Notes under the pieces: model-generated
Told to the model about the DNA's origin: nothing
Databases searched by the model: none
The model's input: the letters and a program-made list of their open reading frames with translations, nothing else
NCBI GenBank assembly: GCA_048204295.1
Contig: DBFBLF010000027.1
Location: forward strand, 1 to 6,989
Direction: 5' to 3'
Source of the DNA: Metaruminococcus_A sp900762715
GTDB taxonomy: Bacteria; Bacillota; Clostridia; Oscillospirales; Ruminococcaceae
Length of the DNA: 6,989 bases
Made by a program: the position numbers and the translations under genes
In this document: piece after piece, positions 1 to 5,706 of the stretch
Layout of the letters: each line of letters starts with the position of its first letter
Numbering within the stretch: position 1 is the first letter of the stretch

Positions 1-2
1 CT

Positions 3-341
3 TTTGTTCTTTGCCTTGTATTTTTGTTACTGTTACCGTATCTGCACCGCCGGACTTCGGCGCAGGATTGCCTGGTCAGCGTTGTGCCTGTTATGAAGAA
101 TGACGACGAACTGGAGCTGACTGTGGGTGAGCTGATGCAGCAGGGGCGCTGGAATAAAAGGGTAAAACGGCTGCATATTCTTCTCCTGAATCTTGACGTC
201 CAGACCTCCGGTGATGACACGGTGCAACTTTGCCGCTGCCTTTGTAAACGCTGGGAAAACATAGTTTTTTACTGCGACAGTTTTAACAGCGCTGAAACAA
301 TGCTGCGTGAACTGCTGATTGCAAAGGAAGACGAAGTTTAG
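3..341 (+). CDS. C-terminal part of a small membrane-anchored protein of unknown function (5' end outside window)
   Basis: The frame is open to the left edge of the window and ends at TAG 339-341. The first visible residues are strongly hydrophobic (F-V-L-C-L-V-F followed by a run of leucines), which suggests the end of a transmembrane segment or signal anchor. About 95 soluble residues follow, with no motif that I recognise. A TTG at 24 could act as a start, but it lies inside the hydrophobic stretch and I see no convincing ribosome binding site before it, so the true start is probably upstream of the window. The recD2 promoter overlaps the 3' end of this frame. The protein is probably short (roughly 110-130 residues) and attached to the membrane, with its C-terminal part in one aqueous compartment. 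I assign no function. Confidence 0.55.
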   Translation, partial: FVLCLVFLLLLPYLHRRTSAQDCLVSVVPVMKNDDELELTVGELMQQGRWNKRVKRLHILLLNLDVQTSGDDTVQLCRCLCKRWENIVFYCDSFNSAETMLRELLIAKEDEV

Positions 342-347
342 TATAAT
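319..347 (+). promoter_or_regulatory. Probable sigma-A promoter of recD2
   Basis: A perfect TATAAT at 342-347 is preceded, after a 17-bp spacer, by TTGCAA at 319-324, which matches four of six bases of the -35 consensus. Transcription would start near 354, giving a leader of about 26 bases that contains the recD2 Shine-Dalgarno sequence. The promoter overlaps the last codons and stop of the preceding gene, so recD2 can be transcribed independently of it. Confidence 0.65.
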
Positions 348-379
348 AAAAGAAATGTTTTGACCGGGGAAGGGATTCA

Positions 380-2584
380 ATGCAGCAGGATATAGAAGAG
401 CTCTGCGGCACCGTAGAGGATATTATTTACCGCAATGCCGATACCGGCTTTGCGGTTATTAATCTAGGCGTCAGCGACGAGCTAGTTTGTGTTGTTGGTT
501 CCCTTGCAACGGTAGAAGTTGGAGAGGAACTCCGGGTGATGGGGAAGTTTGGCTCCCATCCCACTTACGGTTATCAGTTTAAGGCGGAGGCTTTTGACCG
601 CCAGCTTCCCGCTACAGCCGGCGCAATTATGCGTTATCTTGCGTCCGGGGCAATCAAGGGGATCGGCCCGGCGCTGGCCCGGCGGATCGTTGACCGTTTT
701 GGGGATGAAACCTTGGAAAAAATTGAGCTGAACCCCTCCTGTCTGTCACAGGTTAAAGGGATTTCCCCCAAAAAGGCAGAGGCGCTCGCGGAAGAGTTTA
801 AACATGTATTCGGTGTGCGCCGGGTCATGCTGTTTCTTGCAAAGTTCGGGGTTTCGCCCACAGCGGCCGTCAAGGTCTGGAAGCTGTGGGGGCCGGACGC
901 GGTCCGGTTGGTTACCGAAAACCCCTATCTGCTCTGCGAAGAGGATGTAGGGCTTCCCTTTGAAACGGCCGACGCAATTGCGGACGCTTATGAGATGGAT
1001 AAATCCGACGGGAACCGTATCAACGCGGCCGTCCGGTATGTATTGTCCGGTAACCTGACGAACGGGCATACCTGTCTGCCGTACAAAAAGCTGATCCAGG
1101 CTGCCGAAATGCTGCTCGGCGTCGGGAATGATGCAATTGATTCCTCCTTGCAGGATATGGTCGCGCGTGATCTTCTGATCTTAGTGGAACGCAACCAGCC
1201 CTATTACTATCTGCCGGACTTATATGTTGCAGAAAATTATATTGCGTCCCGCATTTCAGAAATGGTCGGGGAGCTCGTTTTTGAGACTGAGAATGCCGAC
1301 GGGCTGATTGACGCGGAGGAAAGACGGCTCGGAATAGAGTACGAAACACTCCAGCGTCAGGCAATCCGTGCGGCGCTATGTGAAAATATTATGATCCTGA
1401 CCGGCGGCCCCGGCACAGGAAAGACAACCACCCTCAACGGGATGATTGACATTTTGGAGGAACAGGGAAAGGTGGTTTATTTAACCGCCCCGACGGGACG
1501 TGCGTCCAAACGAATGTCGGAAGTGACTGGCCGGGAGGCGAAAACGATCCACCGCCTGCTTGAGGTAGAGTATTCGCCGGAAGGGCGTCTGCGTTTTTCC
1601 AGGGATGAATCGAACCGTCTGGAATGCGATGTTGTAGTGGTGGATGAGATGTCGATGGTGGACACGCTGTTGTTTGAGGCGCTTTTGCGGGCGATGAAAC
1701 CGGAGTGCAAGCTGATTTTGGTGGGCGATTCCGACCAGCTTCCCTCAGTTGGCGCCGGAAATGTCCTGCGTGATTTAATCGACAGTGAATGCGTGACTAT
1801 TGTAACATTGAAGGAAATTTTCAGACAGGCGGCCCAGAGCCTGATTGTTACCAACGCGCATGACATTGTCAAAGGCGAGCTGCCGGATTTGGACCGCAAG
1901 GACAACGACTTTTTCTTTCTGTCCCGTGAAAATATTTCACAGGCCGCCGATACCATTGTTCAGCTTGTCTGCGAACGTCTGCCCAGAAGTTACGGCTATT
2001 CTCCCGTCAAAGACATTCAGGTCCTCTGCCCCAGCAGAAAAGGGGAACTCGGCGTTGAAATGCTCAATACAAGGCTACAGGCGGTTATCAACCCGGAATC
2101 GCCGGAAAAGCGTCAGGTGCGGGTGGGGCAGTACCTGTTCCGGGTGGGAGACAAAGTTATGCAGGTGCGGAATAATTACGACCTGCCATGGGTGAAGGAC
2201 GATGAAAAAGGGGTCGGCGTTTATAACGGCGATATTGGGACGATTTTTGCAATCGACACCCACAACGGGTATATCATCATCGATTTCGACGGCCGGATTG
2301 TGAGCTGCACCATTGAGATGGCCGAAGATCTCGAGCTGGCCTATGCGGTAACGGTTCATAAAAGCCAGGGCAGCGAATTCAACGCGGTTGTTATCCCGGT
2401 GCTCGGCGGCTATGATAAACTGTATTTCAGGAACCTACTGTACACGGCTGTTACGCGCGCAAAGCAGCTCCTGATTTTGGTGGGTTCTAAAAAACGGCTT
2501 GAATACATGGTCAAGAATAACCGTAAAATGTTGCGGTATACCGGGTTAAAGCAGTTTCTGCAAAATCTTGTATTTGTCGAGTAG
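380..2584 (+). CDS. recD2: RecD2-type ATP-dependent 5'-3' DNA helicase (RecD/TraA, superfamily 1B)
   Basis: At 734 residues it fits the RecD2 family, which acts without RecBC in genome maintenance and stalled-fork processing. The N-terminus (residues 1-75) looks like the OB-fold domain. Two helix-hairpin-helix elements follow near residues 93-110 (GIGPALARRIV) and 125-140 (VKGISPKKAEAL). The helicase core shows Walker A GGPGTGKT (342-349, Lys348), Walker B VVVVDEMSMVD (Asp422, Glu423), motif III GDSDQLPSVG (449-458), the UvrD_C_2 motif TVHKSQGSEF (658-667) and motif VI YTAVTRAK (688-695, Arg693). All key residues are present, so the enzyme should be active. The ATG at 380 is chosen because a GGGGAAGGG ribosome binding site (366-374) sits five bases upstream. 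The comF-type gene starts 16 bases after the stop and probably belongs to the same transcript. Confidence 0.95.
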   Translation: MQQDIEELCGTVEDIIYRNADTGFAVINLGVSDELVCVVGSLATVEVGEELRVMGKFGSHPTYGYQFKAEAFDRQLPATAGAIMRYLASGAIKGIGPALARRIVDRFGDETLEKIELNPSCLSQVKGISPKKAEALAEEFKHVFGVRRVMLFLAKFGVSPTAAVKVWKLWGPDAVRLVTENPYLLCEEDVGLPFETADAIADAYEMDKSDGNRINAAVRYVLSGNLTNGHTCLPYKKLIQAAEMLLGVGNDAIDSSLQDMVARDLLILVERNQPYYYLPDLYVAENYIASRISEMVGELVFETENADGLIDAEERRLGIEYETLQRQAIRAALCENIMILTGGPGTGKTTTLNGMIDILEEQGKVVYLTAPTGRASKRMSEVTGREAKTIHRLLEVEYSPEGRLRFSRDESNRLECDVVVVDEMSMVDTLLFEALLRAMKPECKLILVGDSDQLPSVGAGNVLRDLIDSECVTIVTLKEIFRQAAQSLIVTNAHDIVKGELPDLDRKDNDFFFLSRENISQAADTIVQLVCERLPRSYGYSPVKDIQVLCPSRKGELGVEMLNTRLQAVINPESPEKRQVRVGQYLFRVGDKVMQVRNNYDLPWVKDDEKGVGVYNGDIGTIFAIDTHNGYIIIDFDGRIVSCTIEMAEDLELAYAVTVHKSQGSEFNAVVIPVLGGYDKLYFRNLLYTAVTRAKQLLILVGSKKRLEYMVKNNRKMLRYTGLKQFLQNLVFVE

Positions 2585-2600
2585 GAAGTGAGCGGCGCGG

Positions 2601-3053
2601 ATGAAAAATCGTTTATCTGAACTCAAGGAACTTATTCTGGAACAGTTCTTTCCGGTGACCTGTCCGTTTTGTGGAAAAGTGATCTCCTTCCGCCTTTCCA
2701 CCTGTGAGTCCTGTGAAAAGGATCTCGAGTTTCTGAGTGGCGTCTGCGGCCGTTGCTCCAAAAGCGTCTGTATATGTGAACGTTTGGTTGTTCTGGAACG
2801 AGTTTTCGCGCCGTTTTCTTACGACGGTGCGGTGGAGCAGGCAATCCATCGCTTTAAGTTTCAAAATCATCCGGAGTATGCAAAGGTTTTAGCTGGGTAT
2901 ATTGTAAAGTGTTTTGGGACAAACCAGTTAACAGTACGGCCTCAAGGCTGCCCGTCGCGCTCCGCAGTTCAGCAAGCGCTAAACTTTATCAAAAGTGGTC
3001 AAAAACCCCGGAACTACGCGGTTTCCGGGGTTTTTCCTTTTCAAATGGTTTGA
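2601..3053 (+). pseudogene. comF: comF-type phosphoribosyltransferase gene, truncated by the mobile element
   Basis: ComF proteins of about 220-240 residues carry an N-terminal zinc-binding region and a phosphoribosyltransferase-like domain, and are needed for DNA uptake during natural transformation. Here the N-terminal half is intact: cysteine pairs at residues 21/24, 35/38, 49/52 and 57/59, then FAPFSYDGAVEQAIHRFKF and YAKVLAGYIVKCF, which match the start of the PRT domain. Family resemblance ends around residues 104-106 (about position 2915). The rest of the 150-codon frame is translated mobile-element end, including a terminator hairpin, and stops at TGA 3051-3053. The PRPP-binding loop is missing, so transferase function is almost certainly lost. 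The start is ATG 2601; the preceding AGGAAG is rather distant. It follows recD2 by 16 bases, probably as the second gene of that operon. A working 3' half may lie at the far end of the element. Confidence 0.8.
3001..3035. terminator. Strong, probably bidirectional intrinsic terminator near the element end
   Basis: A perfect 13-bp inverted repeat, AAAAACCCCGGAA (3001-3013) and its complement (3023-3035), encloses a 9-base loop. The 3' arm ends in five T and the 5' arm begins with five A, so it can stop transcription from either side. It would block read-through from the recD2-comF operon into the element. Confidence 0.85.
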
Positions 3054-3092
3054 CGCAATTTGACAGAACGAAGCCTCTTTTAACCCGTTTTC

Positions 3093-3156
3093 TATGGGTT
3101 AAATGGTGGACAACCACCCCAAAAAGAGGGCTTATGGGTTAAAAAATAGGACAACC
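3093..3156. repeat. Two composite direct repeats about four helical turns apart
   Basis: The exact 11-mer TATGGGTTAAA occurs at 3093-3103 and 3133-3143. It is followed after 4 and 5 bases by the exact 8-mer GGACAACC at 3108-3115 and 3149-3156. The two composite copies are offset by 40-41 bp, close to four turns of B-DNA, so a protein bound to each would sit on the same face. A related GGGACAAACC lies at the proposed boundary (2916-2925), and TTTAACCC, the inverse of the first box, is at 3079-3086. Integrase or excisionase arm sites are the most natural reading, but this is inference. Confidence 0.55.
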
Positions 3157-3238
3157 GAGACGCGATTTTGGGATGCCAAGGGGATGTTTATTTATACATC
3201 TCCAAGAGACCTTTTTCGTGAAAACGGTTTGTCTGAAT

Positions 3239-3267
3239 TTGACCTAATTTGAACAAAAGAGAATAAA
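3239..3267 (+). promoter_or_regulatory. Candidate promoter for the parAB operon
   Basis: TTGACC (3239-3244, five of six consensus bases) and AATAAA (3262-3267, four of six) are separated by 17 bp. It is the best promoter-like pair upstream of parA. Transcription would begin near 3274, directly before a terminator hairpin. Confidence 0.35.
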
Positions 3268-3277
3268 TCTAATCGCC

Positions 3278-3309
3278 AAGCGCTCAGTATTTTCTACTGG
3301 GCGCTTTTT
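3278..3309 (+). terminator. Intrinsic terminator in the parA leader (upstream copy)
   Basis: The arms 3278-3289 and 3295-3306 form a 12-bp stem with one G-U pair around a 5-base loop (TTTTC), followed by T residues to 3309. The candidate promoter ends only about 10 bases upstream, so most transcripts from it would be very short unless termination is relieved. Confidence 0.7.
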
Positions 3310-3340
3310 GCGTTTCCGGGGAATTTCATTCCGGGATAAG

Positions 3341-3380
3341 AAAAGGCCGTCACTTTCAATTTTTGAAGTGGCGGCTTTTT
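3341..3380 (+). terminator. Intrinsic terminator in the parA leader (downstream copy)
   Basis: The arms 3341-3356 and 3365-3380 form a 16-bp stem with three G-U pairs and an 8-base loop. The 3' arm ends in a T5 tract. It lies 33 bases before the parA ribosome binding site. It either insulates the module from upstream transcription or works as an attenuator of parAB. Confidence 0.75.
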
Positions 3381-3425
3381 CTATTTCCAGAAGCCATAGA
3401 ACAATTCAGAAATGAGGTGAAGTCA

Positions 3426-4247
3426 TTGAACACGCAAATCATCGCCATCGCCAACCAGAAAGGCGGCGTTGGCAAGACAACCACCTGCGCGAACCTGGGG
3501 ATTGGGCTGGCGCAGGCCGGAAAGAAAGTGCTGCTGATCGACGGGGACCCGCAAGGCAGCCTGACCATCAGCCTGGGCCACCCCCAGCCGGACAAGCTGC
3601 CCTTTACCCTGTCCGACGCGATGGGCCGTATCCTGATGGACGAGCCGCTGCGCCCCGGCGAGGGTATCCTGCACCACCCGGAGGGCGTTGACCTGATGCC
3701 CGCAGACATCCAGCTCTCCGGCATGGAGGTCTCCCTGGTGAACGCCATGAGCCGAGAGACCATCCTGCGGCAGTATCTGGACACGCTCAAGGGACAGTAT
3801 TCCCATATCCTGATTGACTGCCAGCCATCCCTGGGTATGCTCACGGTCAACGCCCTGGCCGCCGCCAACAGGGTCATAATCCCCGTTCAGGCGGAGTACC
3901 TGCCCGCCAAGGGCCTGGAACAGCTGCTCCAGACCGTAAACAAGGTGAAGCGGCAGATCAACCCCAAGCTCCAGATCGACGGCATATTGCTGACGATGGT
4001 GGACAACCGCACCAACTTCGCCAAGGAGATTGCCGCCCTGCTGCGGGAGACCTATGGCAGCAAAATCAAGGTGTTCGGCACCGAGATTCCCCATTCTGTC
4101 CGGGCAAAGGAGATCAGCGCCGAGGGCAAAAGCATTTTTGCCCATGACCCTAATGGCAAGGTGGCCGAGGGCTATAAGAATCTGACCAAGGAGGTGATAA
4201 AACTTGAAAAGCAGCGCGAAAAAAGTAGAGCTGGCTCCATACGATGA
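3426..4247 (+). CDS. parA: ParA-family partition ATPase (Soj-like)
   Basis: A 273-residue deviant-Walker ATPase that would bind nucleoid DNA as an ATP dimer and work with ParB to position the circular element before cell division. The deviant Walker A is K12-GGVGKTT (signature Lys12, catalytic Lys17). Walker A' is LLIDGDPQGS (Asp39, Asp41) and Walker B is HILIDCQPS (Asp131). There is no long N-terminal DNA-binding extension, so it resembles the short Soj/Delta type rather than P1 ParA. I choose TTG 3426 because GAGGTG (3414-3419) sits six bases upstream. The same frame is open further upstream, but that part would translate the terminator hairpin at 3341-3380. The last 44 bases overlap parB, consistent with translational coupling. 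It is visibly GC-richer than recD2. Confidence 0.92.
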   Translation: MNTQIIAIANQKGGVGKTTTCANLGIGLAQAGKKVLLIDGDPQGSLTISLGHPQPDKLPFTLSDAMGRILMDEPLRPGEGILHHPEGVDLMPADIQLSGMEVSLVNAMSRETILRQYLDTLKGQYSHILIDCQPSLGMLTVNALAAANRVIIPVQAEYLPAKGLEQLLQTVNKVKRQINPKLQIDGILLTMVDNRTNFAKEIAALLRETYGSKIKVFGTEIPHSVRAKEISAEGKSIFAHDPNGKVAEGYKNLTKEVIKLEKQREKSRAGSIR

Positions 4248-5130
4248 TTTGTTTTCCACCGAGGAAAGCCGCCAGGATGCCAAGCTGGAGAAGATACAGG
4301 AAATTCCGCTGTCTGAGCTGCACCCATTTAAGGGGCATCCCTTCAAAGTCAAGGATGACGAGGCCATGATGGAGACCGCCGACAGCGTTCGGCAGTATGG
4401 TGTTCTGGTTCCGGCGATCGCCCGCCCGGACCCGGAGGGCGGCTATGAGCTGGTTGCCGGTCACAGGCGGCACCGGGCCAGTGAGCTGGCCGAGAAAGAA
4501 ACCATGCCTGTCATTGTCCGAGACCTGGACGATGATGCTGCCACTATCATCATGGTGGACAGCAACTTACAACGTGAAAGCCTGCTCCCCAGCGAAAGGG
4601 CCTTTGCTTACAAGATGAAGCTGGAGGCTATGAAACACCAAGGCGCACGGGGGGACTTAACTTCGTCCCAACTTGGGACGAAGTTGCGTGCAGATGAATT
4701 GTTGGCGCAGCAGGCTGGTTCGAGTAGGAACCAGGTGCAGCGCTATATCCGCCTGACGGAGCTGATTCCCGAACTGCTGGATATGGTCGATGAAAAGAAA
4801 ATCGCCCTCAATCCGGCTTATGAGCTGTCCTTTCTCAAAAAAGAAGAACAGCGGGATTTGCTGGACGCGATGGACAGCGAACAGGCTACCCCCTCTCTCT
4901 CCCAGGCTCAGCGACTCAAGAAATACAGCCAGGAGGGACATCTGACCCTCGATATGATGCGCGTCATCATGGGTGAGGAAAAGAAAAGTGATCTCGACAA
5001 AGTGACTTTCACCTCCGACACCCTGCGGAAGTATTTCCCCAAAAGCTATACGCCCCAGCGGATGCAGGAAACCATTATCAAACTGCTGGAGGCGTGGCAG
5101 AAGAAGCGCCAGAGAGACCAGGAACGATGA
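4204..5130 (+). CDS. parB: ParB-family DNA-binding partition protein
   Basis: A 308-residue ParB/Spo0J-type protein, the partner of ParA that loads onto a centromere-like site. The N-terminal ParB/sulfiredoxin-fold domain covers roughly residues 30-125. It contains the nucleotide-binding box GHRRHRA (86-92), equivalent to the GERRxRA box of CTP-using ParBs, and SNLQRES (120-126), equivalent to ENLQRE. A helix-turn-helix lies around 166-185 (LLAQQAGSSRNQVQRYI), followed by a charged C-terminal region. It starts at TTG 4204, eight or so bases after a near-perfect AAGGAGGTGAT (4188-4198) that lies inside parA. A perfect 27-base palindrome (4659-4685) lies within its own coding sequence just before the helix-turn-helix. 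The next small gene follows after 12 bases. Confidence 0.92.
   Translation: MKSSAKKVELAPYDDLFSTEESRQDAKLEKIQEIPLSELHPFKGHPFKVKDDEAMMETADSVRQYGVLVPAIARPDPEGGYELVAGHRRHRASELAEKETMPVIVRDLDDDAATIIMVDSNLQRESLLPSERAFAYKMKLEAMKHQGARGDLTSSQLGTKLRADELLAQQAGSSRNQVQRYIRLTELIPELLDMVDEKKIALNPAYELSFLKKEEQRDLLDAMDSEQATPSLSQAQRLKKYSQEGHLTLDMMRVIMGEEKKSDLDKVTFTSDTLRKYFPKSYTPQRMQETIIKLLEAWQKKRQRDQER
4659..4685. repeat. Perfect palindrome with 13-bp arms inside parB
   Basis: The arm AACTTCGTCCCAA (4659-4671) is repeated as its exact reverse complement at 4673-4685 around a single central C. It spans parB codons 152-161 (LTSSQLGTKL). The near-absent loop disfavours an RNA terminator and fits a binding site for a symmetric protein dimer, such as a parS-like site. 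It does not match the Bacillus parS consensus. Confidence 0.7.
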
Positions 5131-5142
5131 AAGGAGCCGCCT

Positions 5143-5418
5143 ATGAGGGATATTTCAGCCCGTGAGCTGAAAGGACACAATATCTTGGCCGTAGAGCGTT
5201 TTCAGGACAGCACCCGCTGGATGATCGAGTTTTCCGTTCAGCGCCCTTGTTCCTACGGCTGCCCCGGCGATGATATGCGGCTGTTTCTTACGGAGGACGG
5301 GTATCAGGCCGCCCTCGTAAGCCAGAAGCGTCGGGAAATCAAAATCAAGCGGTATGCCCGTGTGATCGAGGGCCATGTGCTCGACTTCAAACCGGACAAG
5401 CGCCGCCGCCACCCGTAA
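5143..5418 (+). CDS. Small uncharacterised ICE-associated protein (91 aa)
   Basis: ATG 5143 follows AAGGAG (5131-5136) at a good distance, and the gene begins 12 bases after parB, so it is almost certainly in the parAB operon. The 91-residue product has no signal peptide or membrane segment. It begins MRDISARELKGHNILAVERF, has a short cysteine pair (CSYGC, about residues 36-40), a segment RLFLTEDGYQAAL, and ends in a very basic tail (KPDKRRRHP). The alternating pattern suggests a small mostly beta or alpha/beta fold, and the basic tail could contact nucleic acid. I recall similar small proteins beside parB in Tn1549/CTn-like elements but cannot assign a family or function. Confidence 0.75.
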   Translation: MRDISARELKGHNILAVERFQDSTRWMIEFSVQRPCSYGCPGDDMRLFLTEDGYQAALVSQKRREIKIKRYARVIEGHVLDFKPDKRRRHP

Positions 5419-5445
5419 ACTCATTATCACTACGAAAGGAAAGGA

Positions 5446-5637
5446 ATGAATATGTGTACTGTCCAGAGCATCAAAGATGCCATCCGGGAAAGTTGCCAGT
5501 CCCAGTATGATATGGAATCCACCGACATTGACCGGGTTTTGCAGACCCTCCCGTTTTCGGAGCATGAGCCGATGTTCAGTCATCCGCCGAAGTACAAGCG
5601 TCCTTACCGGCCCTGGCAGAACAACAAAAACAGCTGA
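5446..5637 (+). CDS. Small uncharacterised protein (63 aa)
   Basis: This frame starts at ATG 5446, preceded by the purine-rich AAAGGAAAGG (5435-5444). A second in-frame ATG at 5452 is equally well spaced and cannot be excluded. The product is short and hydrophilic, with an acidic helical-looking N-terminal half (VQSIKDAIRESCQSQYDMESTDIDRVLQTL) and a proline- and tyrosine-rich basic C-terminus (PPKYKRPYRPW). No known motif is recognised. It lies 27 bases after the 91-residue gene and is the last gene before a strong terminator whose hairpin begins within the stop codon. It therefore probably closes the parAB operon. Confidence 0.6.
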   Translation: MNMCTVQSIKDAIRESCQSQYDMESTDIDRVLQTLPFSEHEPMFSHPPKYKRPYRPWQNNKNS

Positions 5638-5675
5638 AAGCCACAGTCTTTTTCACGAAGGATTGTGGCTTTTTT
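5637..5675 (+). terminator. Intrinsic terminator ending the parAB operon
   Basis: The arms 5637-5652 and 5657-5672 form a 16-bp stem (AAAGCCACA paired with TGTGGCTTT, then a weaker part with several G-U pairs) around the loop TCAC, followed by T to 5675. The last base of the upstream stop codon is the first base of the stem. Confidence 0.88.
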
Positions 5676-5706
5676 CATGCCCTAAAATTAGAAAGGAGTG
5701 AAGTCA

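Larger units (their letters stand above)
2926..3425. other. Non-coding left-terminal region of the element
   Basis: About 500 bases with no credible gene. In order it holds a perfect terminator hairpin (3001-3035), nested inverted repeats (3071-3133), two phased direct repeats (3093-3156), a small hairpin (3180-3187 with 3196-3203, one G-T pair, loop of eight A/T bases), a candidate promoter (3239-3267), a second terminator (3278-3309) and a third (3341-3380). An imperfect direct repeat, GGTTTG-N4-AATTTGAC, occurs at 3047-3068 and 3226-3247 with 17 of 22 bases identical. This density of short repeats is typical of element ends, where integrase and excisionase bind. Confidence 0.6.

Noticed and set aside
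33..380. 115-codon minus-strand frame opposite the first gene and the recD2 leader
   Set aside because: It overlaps the recD2 promoter and ribosome binding site, and I recognise no motif. The plus-strand frame is open from the window edge and fits the gene direction.
1477..1956. 159-codon minus-strand frame inside recD2
   Set aside because: It lies opposite the conserved helicase motifs, and its serine/arginine-rich translation is typical of an antisense shadow.
3060..3065. Perfect TTGACA as a -35 box near the element end
   Set aside because: No acceptable -10 hexamer lies 16-18 bp downstream, so I do not call a promoter here.
3071..3133. tRNA gene suggested by the three-arm fold
   Set aside because: There is no acceptor, T-loop or anticodon-arm consensus, and arm lengths do not fit a tRNA.
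3363..3425. Upstream extension of parA to a start at 3363
   Set aside because: The extension would translate the 3' arm of the 3341-3380 terminator and has no ribosome binding site. TTG 3426 has GAGGTG at good spacing.
3423..4367. Long open frame on the minus strand opposite parA (314 codons)
   Set aside because: It is the complement of a GC-rich gene with clear ParA motifs, has no recognisable domain, and crosses the parA/parB junction. It is a shadow frame.
5683..5688. TAAAAT as a -10 box for repA
   Set aside because: No -35 box lies at 16-18 bp, and the start of transcription would fall inside the ribosome binding site.
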